DNA from: Flavobacterium sp. 11
GTDB lineage: Bacteria > Bacteroidota > Bacteroidia > Flavobacteriales > Flavobacteriaceae
NCBI RefSeq assembly: GCF_002754315.1
Contig: NZ_PEFE01000001.1
Span: 3,286,001-3,350,000, forward strand
Length of the DNA: 64,000 bases
Direction: 5' to 3'
The notes beneath the pieces were generated by a model, which ran no database searches, was not told the origin of the DNA, and saw only the letters and a list, made by a program, of their open reading frames with translations. Position numbers and translations under genes: made by a program. Positions within the stretch are counted from its first letter, which is position 1. Every line of letters begins with the position of its first letter. Below, one piece after another: positions 1 through 8,087 of this stretch.

Positions 1-3000
1 TTTGTTCACCGTTTATCAATTCTTTATACATAATTGGCCTAGTTACAAGTTCCTCATCTGTATATAAATCTGTTAAGTTTTTGGTACACAATTCCTCTTT
101 TGTATATCCAAGCATAATACAGGCACTTTCGTTAACATCAAGCAAATTCCCTGAAATATCATTAATAAAAATAGCATCTGAGGCTTGTTCTATAAGACTT
201 TTATATTTTTCTTCGCTATTAACTAATTGCTCTTTGATGTTTTTTAATTCTGTGATTTCTGTTAATGCTCCATTCAAACGAATTGCTTTTCCATATTCAT
301 CTCTGGATATAAATCCTCTATCGTAAAATATACCATAACTGCCATCACTTTTCATAAAACGAAACTCGTCAGACCATAAATTTGTGGAACCTGAATAATA
401 ATCCTCTAATTTTTTAATAACTCTATCTCTATCATCTGGATGAAGTTTAGATCGCCATAAAATCATGTTGTCAACCCCATTAGGTTCGATGCTCCCAAAA
501 CCTAAAAGGTCAATAAATGCCTTATTATTCCAACTTTCTCCGGTCAATAAATTAACTTCAAAAACAGCATCATTAGTCGCTGCAGAAATCATTTCAAATC
601 GTTCATTAGCAATCCTGATTTTTTCTTCTGCCTTTTTTATTTCAGAAAGATCCAATCCCATTCCCAGCAAACATTTTTTTCCTTTGTACTCAATTGCATG
701 AGAATTAATATAATACGGAATTTTATTTTTGCTCTTTGTAAATAATTCGACTTCTATTCCTGGTGATTTTTTTTCAAATACAGTCTTTATCCTTGTTCTT
801 ATTTTTTCTTTAAAATCGTCGTCATAAAAATCAACTGGTTGCATTTGAGCAATTTCTTCTGTAGTATAGCCACTAACTATCTCGAAATTTCTGTTCCATT
901 TTACAAAACTTCCTGATTCTTCATAAAGATAAAAAACACCCGGAAGATTGTTGATTATTGTTTCCGATAGTTGTTTCTCTTTCAAAATTGCATCTTCAGC
1001 GACCTTACGTTCCGTGATATCGGTTATAGTACCAATATACCCTACAATTTCATTTCTGGTATTCTTTTCAGGAATAGCCTGACCCATAACCCAGGCAATT
1101 GAACCGTCAGGCCGAACAAATCGGTATTCTGACAATGATGTTTCTTTATTGGTTGATGCACGTTCCCATCCCGAAATCAACGTTTTTTTATCTTCTTCAT
1201 GAACTGCATTAAACCAACCGTTCCCTATTGCTTCCTCAAATGATAATCCGGAAATTTGGCTCCAGTATGGATTAACATACGTAGTATAACCTGTTGCGTC
1301 CGTACGAAAGATTCCTACGGGAGAAACTTCTGTAAGTGTGTGATATCTTTGCTCACTTTCAAATATATCCTCCTCCGCTTTTTTGCGCAAAGCTTCTTTT
1401 TCAAAAATTTCTAATGCAAAAGCCACATCACCGGTAGCTTCCTCCAATAAAGCAATTTCCTCTTCGTCAAAAAAGTTTTTTTCATTTGCATAAAAAGAAA
1501 AAGCACCTATAACCTTTCCGAATTTTTTTATTGGAACTGACATTGAAGAAAAAAAGCCACGCATTAAAGCTTCTTTCCTCCAAGGCTGCATTATAGAATC
1601 GTTTTCTATATCATTACAAATGACTGATCTGCCTTCTCTCATTGCTACACCTGTCGGGCCTCTTCCTTCCGGTTTATCCTCTATTGAAATCGTTTTAATT
1701 TTAGAAAAATAACCATTATCATCTCCTGCAATCATAGCTGGTAATACATTATGAGTACTTTCGTCTATTAATCCTATCCATGCCATTCTAAACTTTCCTA
1801 AATCAACAGCAATAGTACATGCTTCTCTAAACAAGGTTTCTTGATCAGTAGTGCGAACAATCATCTGGTTTATCTGACTGATAAATAAATAAAGTCGATT
1901 GGCTTTAATAATTTTCTGTTCTGCCAAAATTCTTTCGGTAACATCTGTAATAATTCCATGGCAAATTACTGTTCCTTCCGGCTCAATCACGGGCAAAGAA
2001 TTTACTTCATGCCAAACCATTCCTTTTTTTGGATGAAAATAACGGTATTCGCTTTTGAGCGGAATTAATTTTGATTTAGTTATGACAATACTTTTCATGA
2101 CAAAATCTATATCCTCCGGATGAATGAGTTTAAAAATTTTATCTGCATCATTCTCAATCTCTTCAAAACCAAAACCAAATATTTCCTCAACAGCATTACT
2201 GGCATAAGGGTAACATAAGCTACCATCTTTATTTTGACGCATGGAATAGATTAATCCAGGCGAGGTTTCAGCGATTTTAGAAAACTTATCTCTTTCGGAT
2301 TTAAGTAGTTCTTGTGCCTTTTTAGTCTCAGTAACGTCTCGCATATTTGTTACAATGCCTCCTACTTCAGGATCATGCAACAAATTATTAACAAACCCTT
2401 CCATCCAAATATAATGTCCCTTTTTATGCTTTACCTGAAGTGAAATAGGAAAAGGAACACCTGGAGTAGCAATAGCTTGCTCCATAAATCTATGTACATT
2501 TTCTATATGGTCCGGATGAACAAAATCGATTGCTGATGTTATTTGAAACTCATCATGAGACCAACCGGTAATTCTCTTTGCTGATTCGCTTCGAAAAAGA
2601 ACATTTAACTTTTCGTCCACTAATGACACAATATCCTGATTGTTTTCTAATAAGGCTCTAAAACGTCTTTCATTTTGTGCAATTTTTTCTTCTGAATTTT
2701 TCTTTTCAGTTATATTTTTAACAAATCCAAGAAATCTGTTTTCAGAAAGTTTTACTGCATCAACAAAACACCATATCGCTTCTCCGCTCTTATGACGAAT
2801 TTTTATTTCTCCTTTAATAATTCCTGTCGTTTGGAGCAATTGGAATTTATAAATTGTTTGCTCAACTTGGTCATTTAAAGATAAATCTCCAAATTTCATT
2901 TTTAAAAGCTCCTCTTCGGAATAACCGGTTAACTGAACTGCCGCTTCATTGACTTCTATATAATTTCTCTGTCCATCAATTACAAAAACTCCATCAGGAG

Positions 3001-3928
3001 CATTTTCTATATAATTCTTAAATTTAGCATTACTTTCTTCTTCAATCAATTGCAACTTATAATCTATTACTGCGGCTTCTTGATCTTTTATAGATTCCTC
3101 AATTTGTTTTTTTAGAGTGATATCTTGCGTATTTCCTCTTAATGCAAAAACATTTCCATTATTGTCAATCAATGGAATTACAATAGCATATATCCATTTT
3201 TTTCTATTATTTGATAAAATGACACTTTGTTCTACTTCAAATTGCTTTTTATCTGTAATGGATTGATCAATTTTATTTAGAAAAAATGCCACATCTTCTT
3301 TAGAAAAAAGATTTAAAAATTCTTGAAACAAATTTTGGTCAGGTTTCATTTCAATTTCATAGATCGAATACAATTCCTTAGACCAAATCATTTTTTTAGT
3401 TATTAAATTAAATTCCCAACTCCCCATCTTGGCAATTTTTTGGGCTTCATTTAATAATTTTTCATTCGTAATTAAATGCTCTTGATTTTTTTTTATTTCC
3501 GAAATATCTCTACCTATTCCATAAACAAATTCTTGTGTAGGAGATACCGTAATTGTCCATTGTATGGTTACAACATCCATGTTTTTGTTTACGTATCGGT
3601 TTTCAAAATTAACCGATGATTGCGATTGAGATAACAATACGACTTCCTGATTTGTTTTCTCAATATCATCCGGATGAATAAATGTTAAGATAGGATTAGT
3701 CAGTAACTCTTCCTCAGAATATCCTAATATTTTTATAAAAGCGGGATTAATCTCTTTAAAGAAACCATCAAAACCAGCAATACAGACTAAATCCTGAGAT
3801 CCTTTCAGGTAGAAATCAAAATTACTATTGGATTTTTCTTTTTTTAGTAAGCGATTTATTTCTGACTCTTGGTATTGAATTTTATTGAGTAAATCGTCAT
3901 AGGAAAGTTTATCTTTATTCATACTCAT
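1..3928 (-). CDS. Multi-PAS/GAF sensory protein, probable hybrid or histidine kinase (partial, N-terminal part)
   Basis: The minus strand is open for 1309 codons from the ATG at 3928 (a second ATG lies at 3922) and runs off the left edge, so the C-terminus is missing. The translation shows repeated PAS/PAC modules, each closed by a DITERK-like linker, at about residues 137, 270, 403, 530, 660, 970, 1092 and 1223. A GAF domain lies at about 670-830. About eight complete PAS modules plus a ninth cut by the edge can be counted. PAS-GAF strings of this kind normally feed a HisKA/HATPase_c kinase in Bacteroidetes, but that part is outside the window, so kinase activity is inferred. No signal peptide or membrane segment is seen at the N-terminus, which suggests a cytoplasmic sensor. 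Confidence 0.85.
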   Translation of the reverse strand, partial: MSMNKDKLSYDDLLNKIQYQESEINRLLKKEKSNSNFDFYLKGSQDLVCIAGFDGFFKEINPAFIKILGYSEEELLTNPILTFIHPDDIEKTNQEVVLLSQSQSSVNFENRYVNKNMDVVTIQWTITVSPTQEFVYGIGRDISEIKKNQEHLITNEKLLNEAQKIAKMGSWEFNLITKKMIWSKELYSIYEIEMKPDQNLFQEFLNLFSKEDVAFFLNKIDQSITDKKQFEVEQSVILSNNRKKWIYAIVIPLIDNNGNVFALRGNTQDITLKKQIEESIKDQEAAVIDYKLQLIEEESNAKFKNYIENAPDGVFVIDGQRNYIEVNEAAVQLTGYSEEELLKMKFGDLSLNDQVEQTIYKFQLLQTTGIIKGEIKIRHKSGEAIWCFVDAVKLSENRFLGFVKNITEKKNSEEKIAQNERRFRALLENNQDIVSLVDEKLNVLFRSESAKRITGWSHDEFQITSAIDFVHPDHIENVHRFMEQAIATPGVPFPISLQVKHKKGHYIWMEGFVNNLLHDPEVGGIVTNMRDVTETKKAQELLKSERDKFSKIAETSPGLIYSMRQNKDGSLCYPYASNAVEEIFGFGFEEIENDADKIFKLIHPEDIDFVMKSIVITKSKLIPLKSEYRYFHPKKGMVWHEVNSLPVIEPEGTVICHGIITDVTERILAEQKIIKANRLYLFISQINQMIVRTTDQETLFREACTIAVDLGKFRMAWIGLIDESTHNVLPAMIAGDDNGYFSKIKTISIEDKPEGRGPTGVAMREGRSVICNDIENDSIMQPWRKEALMRGFFSSMSVPIKKFGKVIGAFSFYANEKNFFDEEEIALLEEATGDVAFALEIFEKEALRKKAEEDIFESEQRYHTLTEVSPVGIFRTDATGYTTYVNPYWSQISGLSFEEAIGNGWFNAVHEEDKKTLISGWERASTNKETSLSEYRFVRPDGSIAWVMGQAIPEKNTRNEIVGYIGTITDITERKVAEDAILKEKQLSETIINNLPGVFYLYEESGSFVKWNRNFEIVSGYTTEEIAQMQPVDFYDDDFKEKIRTRIKTVFEKKSPGIEVELFTKSKNKIPYYINSHAIEYKGKKCLLGMGLDLSEIKKAEEKIRIANERFEMISAATNDAVFEVNLLTGESWNNKAFIDLLGFGSIEPNGVDNMILWRSKLHPDDRDRVIKKLEDYYSGSTNLWSDEFRFMKSDGSYGIFYDRGFISRDEYGKAIRLNGALTEITELKNIKEQLVNSEEKYKSLIEQASDAIFINDISGNLLDVNESACIMLGYTKEELCTKNLTDLYTDEELVTRPIMYKELINGEQ

Positions 3929-4262
3929 TAATTTCAAATAAGTGTTAAATATAACAAATTTTAATTATAAACAAAAAGGCTTTGCTTTTAAAAAATCACT
4001 CAAATGCATTCAGTACTATTGTTTTAATATAAATTATACTTTCAATTTTATTTTTCCATGATTATTTAAAAAATCTAATTGTTTCAAAATCATTACTGAA
4101 AAAATTAAAATAAATATTACCTCTAAAAAGATTAGACACAAGTAAATTTCGGCTTAATTTTTGGTGACTATTTATTCCGAATCAAGAAACTGATTTTTAT
4201 TTTTTGCCCAAAAACAGTTCTTAAACATCTCGTAAAATTTATTTAACAAAAAAATAACTCAC
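3929..4262. other. AT-rich divergent intergenic region
   Basis: This gap separates the minus-strand PAS sensor from the plus-strand marR gene. It is strongly AT-rich. I see no ORF, no convincing hairpin and no consensus promoter for the sensor gene. The marR promoter and its palindromes begin at 4263. Confidence 0.5.
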
Positions 4263-4308
4263 ATTTGTATATACAAATAAAAAATGTGTTACATTTGTAC
4301 CAACAAAT
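4263..4308. promoter_or_regulatory. Two 16-bp palindromes overlapping the marR promoter (candidate MarR operators)
   Basis: 4263-4278 is a perfect palindrome, ATTTGTATATACAAAT. 4293-4308 has the same arms, ATTTGT and ACAAAT, around a 4-bp centre. Their centres are 30 bp apart, about three helical turns, and each covers one promoter box. A further half site, ATACAAAT, abuts the ATG. This fits negative autoregulation by the downstream MarR dimer; the binding itself is inferred. Confidence 0.6.
4264..4297 (+). promoter_or_regulatory. Bacteroidetes-type promoter of the marR operon
   Basis: TTTG at 4264-4267 and TACATTTG at 4290-4297 match the Bacteroidetes -33/-7 pattern (TTTG, TAnnTTTG) with a 22-bp spacer. 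The marR ATG follows 26 nt after the -7 box. Both boxes lie within palindromes that are probably the regulator's operators. Confidence 0.65.
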
Positions 4309-4323
4309 TACATATATACAAAT

Positions 4324-4779
4324 ATGAAAATTGAGGAAATAATAAAATCAACTGTACCTATGGATAATTCGAAAAAAATTATTCTGAACGTTCTGTATAC
4401 GCAAAACGTGATAACAGATAATTTTAATGAATTATTAAAGCCTTATGACCTATCCGGAGAACAATATAATGTTTTGCGCATATTAAGAGGCCAAAAAGGA
4501 AACCCGGCAAACATGTGCGTAATTCAAGAACGAATGTTGGCCAAGACGAGTAACACAACTCGATTAGTAGATAAATTACTGCTGAAAGATTTTGTAACTC
4601 GAAAAGTCTGCCCAGAAAACAGACGAAAAATAGAAGTTCTGATTACACAAAAAGGACTGGATGTTTTAAAAGAATTAGATCCAAAAGTAATTGCACACGA
4701 AGAGTTTTTTTCAAAAAACTTAAATGCTGAAGAAATAGATCAATTAAATCAATTATTAGAAAAATATAGAAATCAATAA
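4324..4779 (+). CDS. MarR family transcriptional regulator
   Basis: The 151-residue protein has the MarR winged-helix layout: an N-terminal dimerisation helix, a helix-turn-helix at about 43-90 (LSGEQYNVLRILRG, then TSNTTRLVDKLL) and a wing at about 92-105 (CPENRRKIEV). Length is normal for the family. It is first in a run with a nitroreductase (12-bp gap) and a YceI protein. MarR proteins of this setting usually repress redox or xenobiotic-response genes and release DNA on oxidation or ligand binding. Cys65 and Cys96 could be redox-active, but this is speculation. Paired palindromes over its promoter suggest autoregulation. Confidence 0.9.
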   Translation: MKIEEIIKSTVPMDNSKKIILNVLYTQNVITDNFNELLKPYDLSGEQYNVLRILRGQKGNPANMCVIQERMLAKTSNTTRLVDKLLLKDFVTRKVCPENRRKIEVLITQKGLDVLKELDPKVIAHEEFFSKNLNAEEIDQLNQLLEKYRNQ

Positions 4780-4791
4780 ATAAAACACATT

Positions 4792-5424
4792 ATGAGTACT
4801 TTCCTAGAAAATCAAAATTGGAGATATGCAACAAAGAAATTTGATGCAACAAAAAAAATAACTACAGAAGATTTAAATACTTTAAAAGAAGCCATTCGTT
4901 TGAGTTCTTCATCTTATGGATTACAACCGTATAAAGTTATTATCGTTGAAAATCCAGAATTAAGAGCAAATCTTCAACCGGCGGCATGGGGACAATCTCA
5001 AATTGTAGAAGCATCACACTTGATCATTTTTGCAAATGAAACTAAACTTGATGAGGTAGCTATAGATGAGTATATTAAAAACATAAGCCTTACCAGAAAT
5101 ACTCCAATTGAAGCATTAGCAGGTTATGGTGACTTTATGAAGTCTAAAATCATTTCTCTTACAGAGGAAGAAAAAAATATTTGGACAGCAAAACAAACTT
5201 ATTTAGCTTTGGGAAATCTATTGAATATAGCAGCAGAACTTAAGATTGATGCTACTCCAATGGAAGGTTTTGTGCCTGCTCAGGTTAATGAAATACTAGG
5301 GCTTGACAAGTTAGGATTGAACGCAACTCTAATCGCAACTCTAGGGTACAGACATGATGAAGACGCTACACAACATTATAAAAAAGTCAGAAAATCAAAC
5401 GAAGACTTATTCATTACATTATAA
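4792..5424 (+). CDS. NAD(P)H-dependent nitroreductase family oxidoreductase
   Basis: The 210-residue protein is of usual length for an NfsB-type FMN-dependent nitroreductase. The N-terminal RYATKKFD and the SSSSYGLQPYKVIIVE segment are typical FMN-phosphate and isoalloxazine contacts. ATPMEGF and the LGYRHDEDATQHYKKVRK tail form the rest of the cofactor site. Members reduce nitro groups or quinones with NAD(P)H in the cytoplasm; the physiological substrate is unknown. It lies between marR and a YceI gene, so it is probably controlled by that MarR and induced by electrophile or oxidant stress (inferred). Confidence 0.9.
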   Translation: MSTFLENQNWRYATKKFDATKKITTEDLNTLKEAIRLSSSSYGLQPYKVIIVENPELRANLQPAAWGQSQIVEASHLIIFANETKLDEVAIDEYIKNISLTRNTPIEALAGYGDFMKSKIISLTEEEKNIWTAKQTYLALGNLLNIAAELKIDATPMEGFVPAQVNEILGLDKLGLNATLIATLGYRHDEDATQHYKKVRKSNEDLFITL

Positions 5425-5465
5425 ATAACTAATTCAAATATTAATCTAAATTCAAATTCAAACAC

Positions 5466-6035
5466 ATGAAAAATTTAAAAACAATCGCATTGGCATTAGT
5501 AGTAGTTTTATCTACTTTATCAGTAACAGCACAAACTAAAAAAGTTGATGCTACAAAAAGTTCTATCAACTGGACTGGGAAAAAAGTAACTGGACAACAT
5601 GAAGGTACAATCAATCTTAAAGATGGTGCATTAGTTTTCAAAGGAAAAAAATTAGTTGGTGGTACATTCAATGTAGACATGAATTCAATTGTAGTTACTG
5701 ACTTAAAAGCAGGTCAAGGTAAAGAAAAACTAGAAGGTCACTTGAAAGCTGATGACTTTTTTGGAACTGACAAATTTGCAACAGCAACTTTAGTTTTCAA
5801 AAAATTAGTTACTAAAGCCCCTAATGCATACACTGTAACTGGAGATTTAACAATTAAAGGAATAACTAAACCAGTTACTTTTGATTTAACTACAACTGCT
5901 AATACAGCTACAACTAATGTAAAAATTGACAGAACAAAATACGATATTAAATATGGTTCTGGAAGTTTCTTTGACAGCTTAGGAGACAAAGCAATCAATG
6001 ATGATTTCAATTTAGCTGTAGACTTGAAATTCTAA
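5466..6035 (+). CDS. YceI family periplasmic lipid-binding-like protein
   Basis: The 189-residue protein has a signal peptide (about 1-22, cleavage near TAQ/TKK) and a YceI lipocalin-like beta-barrel: WTGKKVTGQHEGTINL, then VTGDLTIKGITKPVTFDL, then FDSLGDKAINDDFNLAVDLKF. YceI proteins bind polyisoprenoid-type lipids in the periplasm; the ligand here is not evident. It is the third gene of the marR-nitroreductase unit (41-bp gap). Two strong hairpins follow its stop codon. Confidence 0.92.
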   Translation: MKNLKTIALALVVVLSTLSVTAQTKKVDATKSSINWTGKKVTGQHEGTINLKDGALVFKGKKLVGGTFNVDMNSIVVTDLKAGQGKEKLEGHLKADDFFGTDKFATATLVFKKLVTKAPNAYTVTGDLTIKGITKPVTFDLTTTANTATTNVKIDRTKYDIKYGSGSFFDSLGDKAINDDFNLAVDLKF

Positions 6036-6059
6036 TTTCATCTCAGAAAAAATATCTTA

Positions 6060-6127
6060 AAACCCTAACAAGCAATTGTTGGGGTTTAATTAAAATCAAG
6101 CCCTTGTGTAAAACAAGGGCTTTTTTT
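6060..6127 (+). terminator. Tandem terminator hairpins after the YceI gene
   Basis: The first stem pairs 6060-6070 with 6077-6087 (11 bp, one G-T pair). The second pairs AAGCCCTTG (6098-6106) with CAAGGGCTT (6114-6122) and runs into a T tract at 6121-6127. The second is a canonical intrinsic terminator; the first may be a back-up or a 3'-end stabiliser. Confidence 0.8.
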
Positions 6128-6406
6128 ATTTAAAAATCTAACCTAAAAAACAGAATGAATTTGGTTTAGAAATAATAGAATTTTAGATTTTAACTCTTGA
6201 TTTAGCAGTGATATCAAAATTACATAATAGATTCTATAGTAACATATCGTTAATATTCAATGATTATTCAGTTAACACGTACTGCCTATTTTTGAAAAAT
6301 AAAAGATGCAACTTTATAATGAATACTATGTTTTTGTTCACCAAAAAACATAATGTAAATCCCAATAAACAAATATCCTTCAATATTTCATTGATAAAAT
6401 TTAATT
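6128..6406. other. Intergenic region upstream of the secreted beta-helix gene
   Basis: This AT-rich gap contains a -7-like TATTTTTG at 6287-6294 without a convincing -33 partner. No ORF or hairpin of note is seen. Confidence 0.35.
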
Positions 6407-7684
6407 ATGAAAAGAACATTACTTATTTCTATAATCTGCTTGCTAAATGGCATAACTATAAATGCCCAACAAATAAAAGGGATTATCGGGGACGCCAATT
6501 GGATGGGAAACTGGACTAATTTTAGACCTACTGCCGCAGAATATCCAGAGACTACAAACATTTTGACCGGCATTATTGATAGTGACCTAACACTGTATAA
6601 AAAAAATACTTACCGATTAATTGGGGTTGTATACATAACAAACAATGCTGTATTAACCATTGAGCCCGGAACTGTTATACGTGGTGATGTAGAAACATGC
6701 GGTACACTGGTTATATCTAAAGGTTCAAAAATAATGGCCGAAGGTGAACAAACAGATCCCATTGTTTTTACTTCTAATAGAGAAATTTCAGCCAGAAAAC
6801 CAGGAGATTGGGGCGGCATTATTATAATGGGAGAAGCTCCAATAAATAGAATTGGCGGAGTCGGATTTTTGGAATTTAATTTAGATCCAATGGTAAATCA
6901 TTACGGTGGACAAAATCAGGACAGCAATTCCGGTATATTAAAATATGTACGCATCGAATTCTCAGGAAGAAAACTCAATGCTCTCAAAGAGCTTAATGGG
7001 TTGTCCTTAGCAGGTGTTGGTCGAAAAACTAAATTTAATTTTATTCAAATCAGTTATTCGAATGATGATTCTTATGAATGTTATGGCGGAGATGTAAATT
7101 TTGATAATATCATTTCATTTAGGGCAACTGACGATGATTTTGATTTTACACAAGGCGCACAATGCAATATTAGCAATAGTCTCGCAATTCGTTATCCGTA
7201 TTCATCCGATATTTCTGGTTCCAGATGTATTGAAATAGACTCTTTTGATAAAATTGAAAACACAGATATAAGTAAAAAACTAACCAAAATAACTGCTACA
7301 AATATTACTTTGGCAAATTTAGAAGAAAACAATCAAGGCTTGGTTCGGGAAGCTATTTACATTAAAGATAAAAGTTATTTTAGTTTAAATAACAGTGTCG
7401 TTTCAGGATTTAAAAGCTGTATTTTATTAGAAGGTAAAATAGCTAATCTCTCAGCTAATTTGTCTAAAATTAATTTACAAACTGTACTAATTAATAATTG
7501 CGATGGAGGGATTCAGAGCGAAATACCTGCTTATGATGCCGAAATAAAAAATTGGTACAGCAATAAATCCTTTTCTATTGAATATTCTAAAACAAGTCAT
7601 TTGGCACTATTTAAAGAGTCCAATCCTAAAAAAACGTTTGATTTTAGAACAAAAGCAGAACCCATACTAGTCAGTGATAATTAA
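6407..7684 (+). CDS. Secreted right-handed beta-helix-like protein of unknown function
   Basis: The 425-residue protein begins with a signal peptide (about 1-20, ITINAQ/Q). It continues with short hydrophobic repeats characteristic of parallel beta-helix surface proteins: YRLIGVVYITNNAVLTIEPG, then GTLVISKGSKIMAEG, then PGDWGGIIIMGEAPIN. Proteins with this arrangement are frequent in Bacteroidetes and sometimes carry T9SS C-terminal signals; no clear one is visible here. It stands alone between the YceI terminator and the trp leader. The enzymatic or adhesive role cannot be told from sequence alone. Confidence 0.7.
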   Translation: MKRTLLISIICLLNGITINAQQIKGIIGDANWMGNWTNFRPTAAEYPETTNILTGIIDSDLTLYKKNTYRLIGVVYITNNAVLTIEPGTVIRGDVETCGTLVISKGSKIMAEGEQTDPIVFTSNREISARKPGDWGGIIIMGEAPINRIGGVGFLEFNLDPMVNHYGGQNQDSNSGILKYVRIEFSGRKLNALKELNGLSLAGVGRKTKFNFIQISYSNDDSYECYGGDVNFDNIISFRATDDDFDFTQGAQCNISNSLAIRYPYSSDISGSRCIEIDSFDKIENTDISKKLTKITATNITLANLEENNQGLVREAIYIKDKSYFSLNNSVVSGFKSCILLEGKIANLSANLSKINLQTVLINNCDGGIQSEIPAYDAEIKNWYSNKSFSIEYSKTSHLALFKESNPKKTFDFRTKAEPILVSDN

Positions 7685-7869
7685 AGTCTAACGTGCAATC
7701 AATTTTTGAATGGTCAAATTATCATAATTTCAATAATCCTGAGATGAAGCATCCCTTTTTTCAATAAGCTTAATATGATTTTTTTGGCATTTGATTTTTC
7801 ATAAATTACAACCTATAAATTTATTTAACAAAAAATCTTTAATTTTTAAGTTTTTTAACGCGTTATATT
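7685..7869. other. Spacer before the trp promoter
   Basis: This AT-rich spacer follows the beta-helix gene. I see no ORF, no terminator of good quality and no repeat. The trp promoter begins at 7870. Confidence 0.35.
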
Positions 7870-7900
7870 TTTGAATAATCGAAATTCATTTCTACATTTG
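7870..7900 (+). promoter_or_regulatory. trp operon promoter
   Basis: TTTG at 7870-7873, a 19-bp spacer and TACATTTG at 7893-7900 match the Bacteroidetes consensus exactly. The trp leader-peptide ATG starts 17 nt downstream of the -7 box. This is the best promoter match in the window. Confidence 0.8.
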
Positions 7901-7917
7901 TTGCAACAAAATAAAAC

Positions 7918-7974
7918 ATGAAAACAATTTTAAACAATACTTGGTGGTGGAACAATTTACGTCAGTCGTCGTGA
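7918..7974 (+). CDS. trpL: trp operon leader peptide with three consecutive Trp codons
   Basis: An 18-codon ORF, MKTILNNTWWWNNLRQSS, starts 17 nt after a consensus promoter and precedes trpE by 113 bp. The three adjacent TGG codons (7942-7950) are the hallmark of ribosome-mediated attenuation. A Rho-independent terminator hairpin follows at 8011-8043. The stop codon (7972-7974) lies inside a segment able to pair with the terminator's 5' arm and loop, so ribosome position can choose between the two structures. It is too short for normal gene calling, but the context makes it very likely real. Confidence 0.9.
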   Translation: MKTILNNTWWWNNLRQSS

Positions 7975-8043
7975 ACAAAGCTTCCTATAGTATTATTAAA
8001 CTATAAATATAAAAGGCTTGTCATCACGACAAGCCTTTTTTTT
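7968..8043 (+). promoter_or_regulatory. trp transcription attenuator (terminator and competing antiterminator)
   Basis: Terminator: 8011-8022 pairs with 8028-8039 (12-bp stem AAAAGGCTTGTC / GACAAGCCTTTT, loop ATCAC), followed by T residues. Antiterminator: GTCGTGA (7968-7974) pairs with TCACGAC (8024-8030), and ACAA (7975-7978) pairs with TTGT (8018-8021), with a 2-nt bulge. The two structures share 8018-8030 and cannot coexist. A ribosome stalled at the Trp codons (7942-7950) would leave 7968 onward free (antitermination). One at the stop codon would cover it (termination). The pairings are read from sequence; the mechanism follows the E. coli trp model. Confidence 0.85.
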
Positions 8044-8087
8044 ATGCTTCATTTATTCGCTATCCAATAATATTAAAAAATTATATT

